Shown piece by piece: positions 14,908-14,908 of a stretch of 14,908 bases of DNA; the first letter of the stretch is position 1; every line of letters starts with the position of its first letter. The notes beneath the pieces were generated by a model. That model worked only from the letters and a program-made list of their open reading frames with translations. It was not told the DNA's origin and did no database searches. Location of the stretch: positions 1-14,908 of the forward strand of contig JAJQAW010000152.1 in the NCBI GenBank assembly GCA_021203585.1, read 5' to 3'. The translations under genes and the position numbers were made by a program. The stretch is from Rikenellaceae bacterium (GTDB taxonomy: Bacteria > Bacteroidota > Bacteroidia > Bacteroidales > Rikenellaceae).

Positions 14908-14908
14908 C

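Overview
This window looks like chromosomal DNA from a member of the Bacteroidota, most likely the order Bacteroidales. The evidence is threefold. Several intergenic regions carry the Bacteroidota -7 promoter consensus TAnnTTTG (118-125, 6868-6875, and 4498-4505 on the minus strand). Shine-Dalgarno sequences are mostly missing or weak. The gene families and the murC-ftsQ-ftsA-ftsZ order are typical of the group. A family such as Rikenellaceae is possible, but this is only an impression.

Layout from left to right. (1) The likely C-terminal end of an unidentified gene (3-74, +). (2) A single-gene unit for a small unknown lipoprotein (152-685, +) with its own -7 promoter and a strong terminator at 705-734. 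(3) A minus-strand carbohydrate block. GH127 (4581-6608) is transcribed first and ends at a terminator. GH115 (2068-4467) and a GH43/GH117-like five-bladed propeller hydrolase (962-2071) follow, coupled by a 4-base ATGA overlap and preceded by their own -7 element, which sits directly after the GH127 terminator. All three proteins have N-terminal export signals, so they probably act in the periplasm on glucuronic-acid- and arabinose-bearing plant polysaccharides such as arabinogalactan, glucuronoarabinoxylan or rhamnogalacturonan II. No SusC/SusD pair or regulator is in view. (4) A plus-strand cell-division block: murC, ftsQ (ATGA overlap), a 397-base non-coding purine-rich spacer, ftsA and ftsZ. 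MurC makes UDP-MurNAc-L-Ala, FtsQ belongs to the divisome, FtsA anchors FtsZ to the membrane and FtsZ forms the Z-ring. (5) An 826-base spacer with no convincing gene but with diverged repeats. (6) On the minus strand, a bifunctional NAD(P)HX epimerase/dehydratase (13237-14718), preceded by the possible C-terminal end of another, cysteine-rich protein running off the right edge.

No mobile element, tRNA, rRNA, CRISPR array or defence system was recognised. The coding content is mostly conserved housekeeping and polysaccharide use. The less usual material is in the spacers: repeats of 18-19 bases between ftsQ and ftsA, a degenerate repeat of about 110 bases after ftsZ, and a terminator-promoter composite between the two CAZyme units. 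One CAZyme detail also stands out: a glutamine appears to occupy the position of the GH127 acid/base glutamate.
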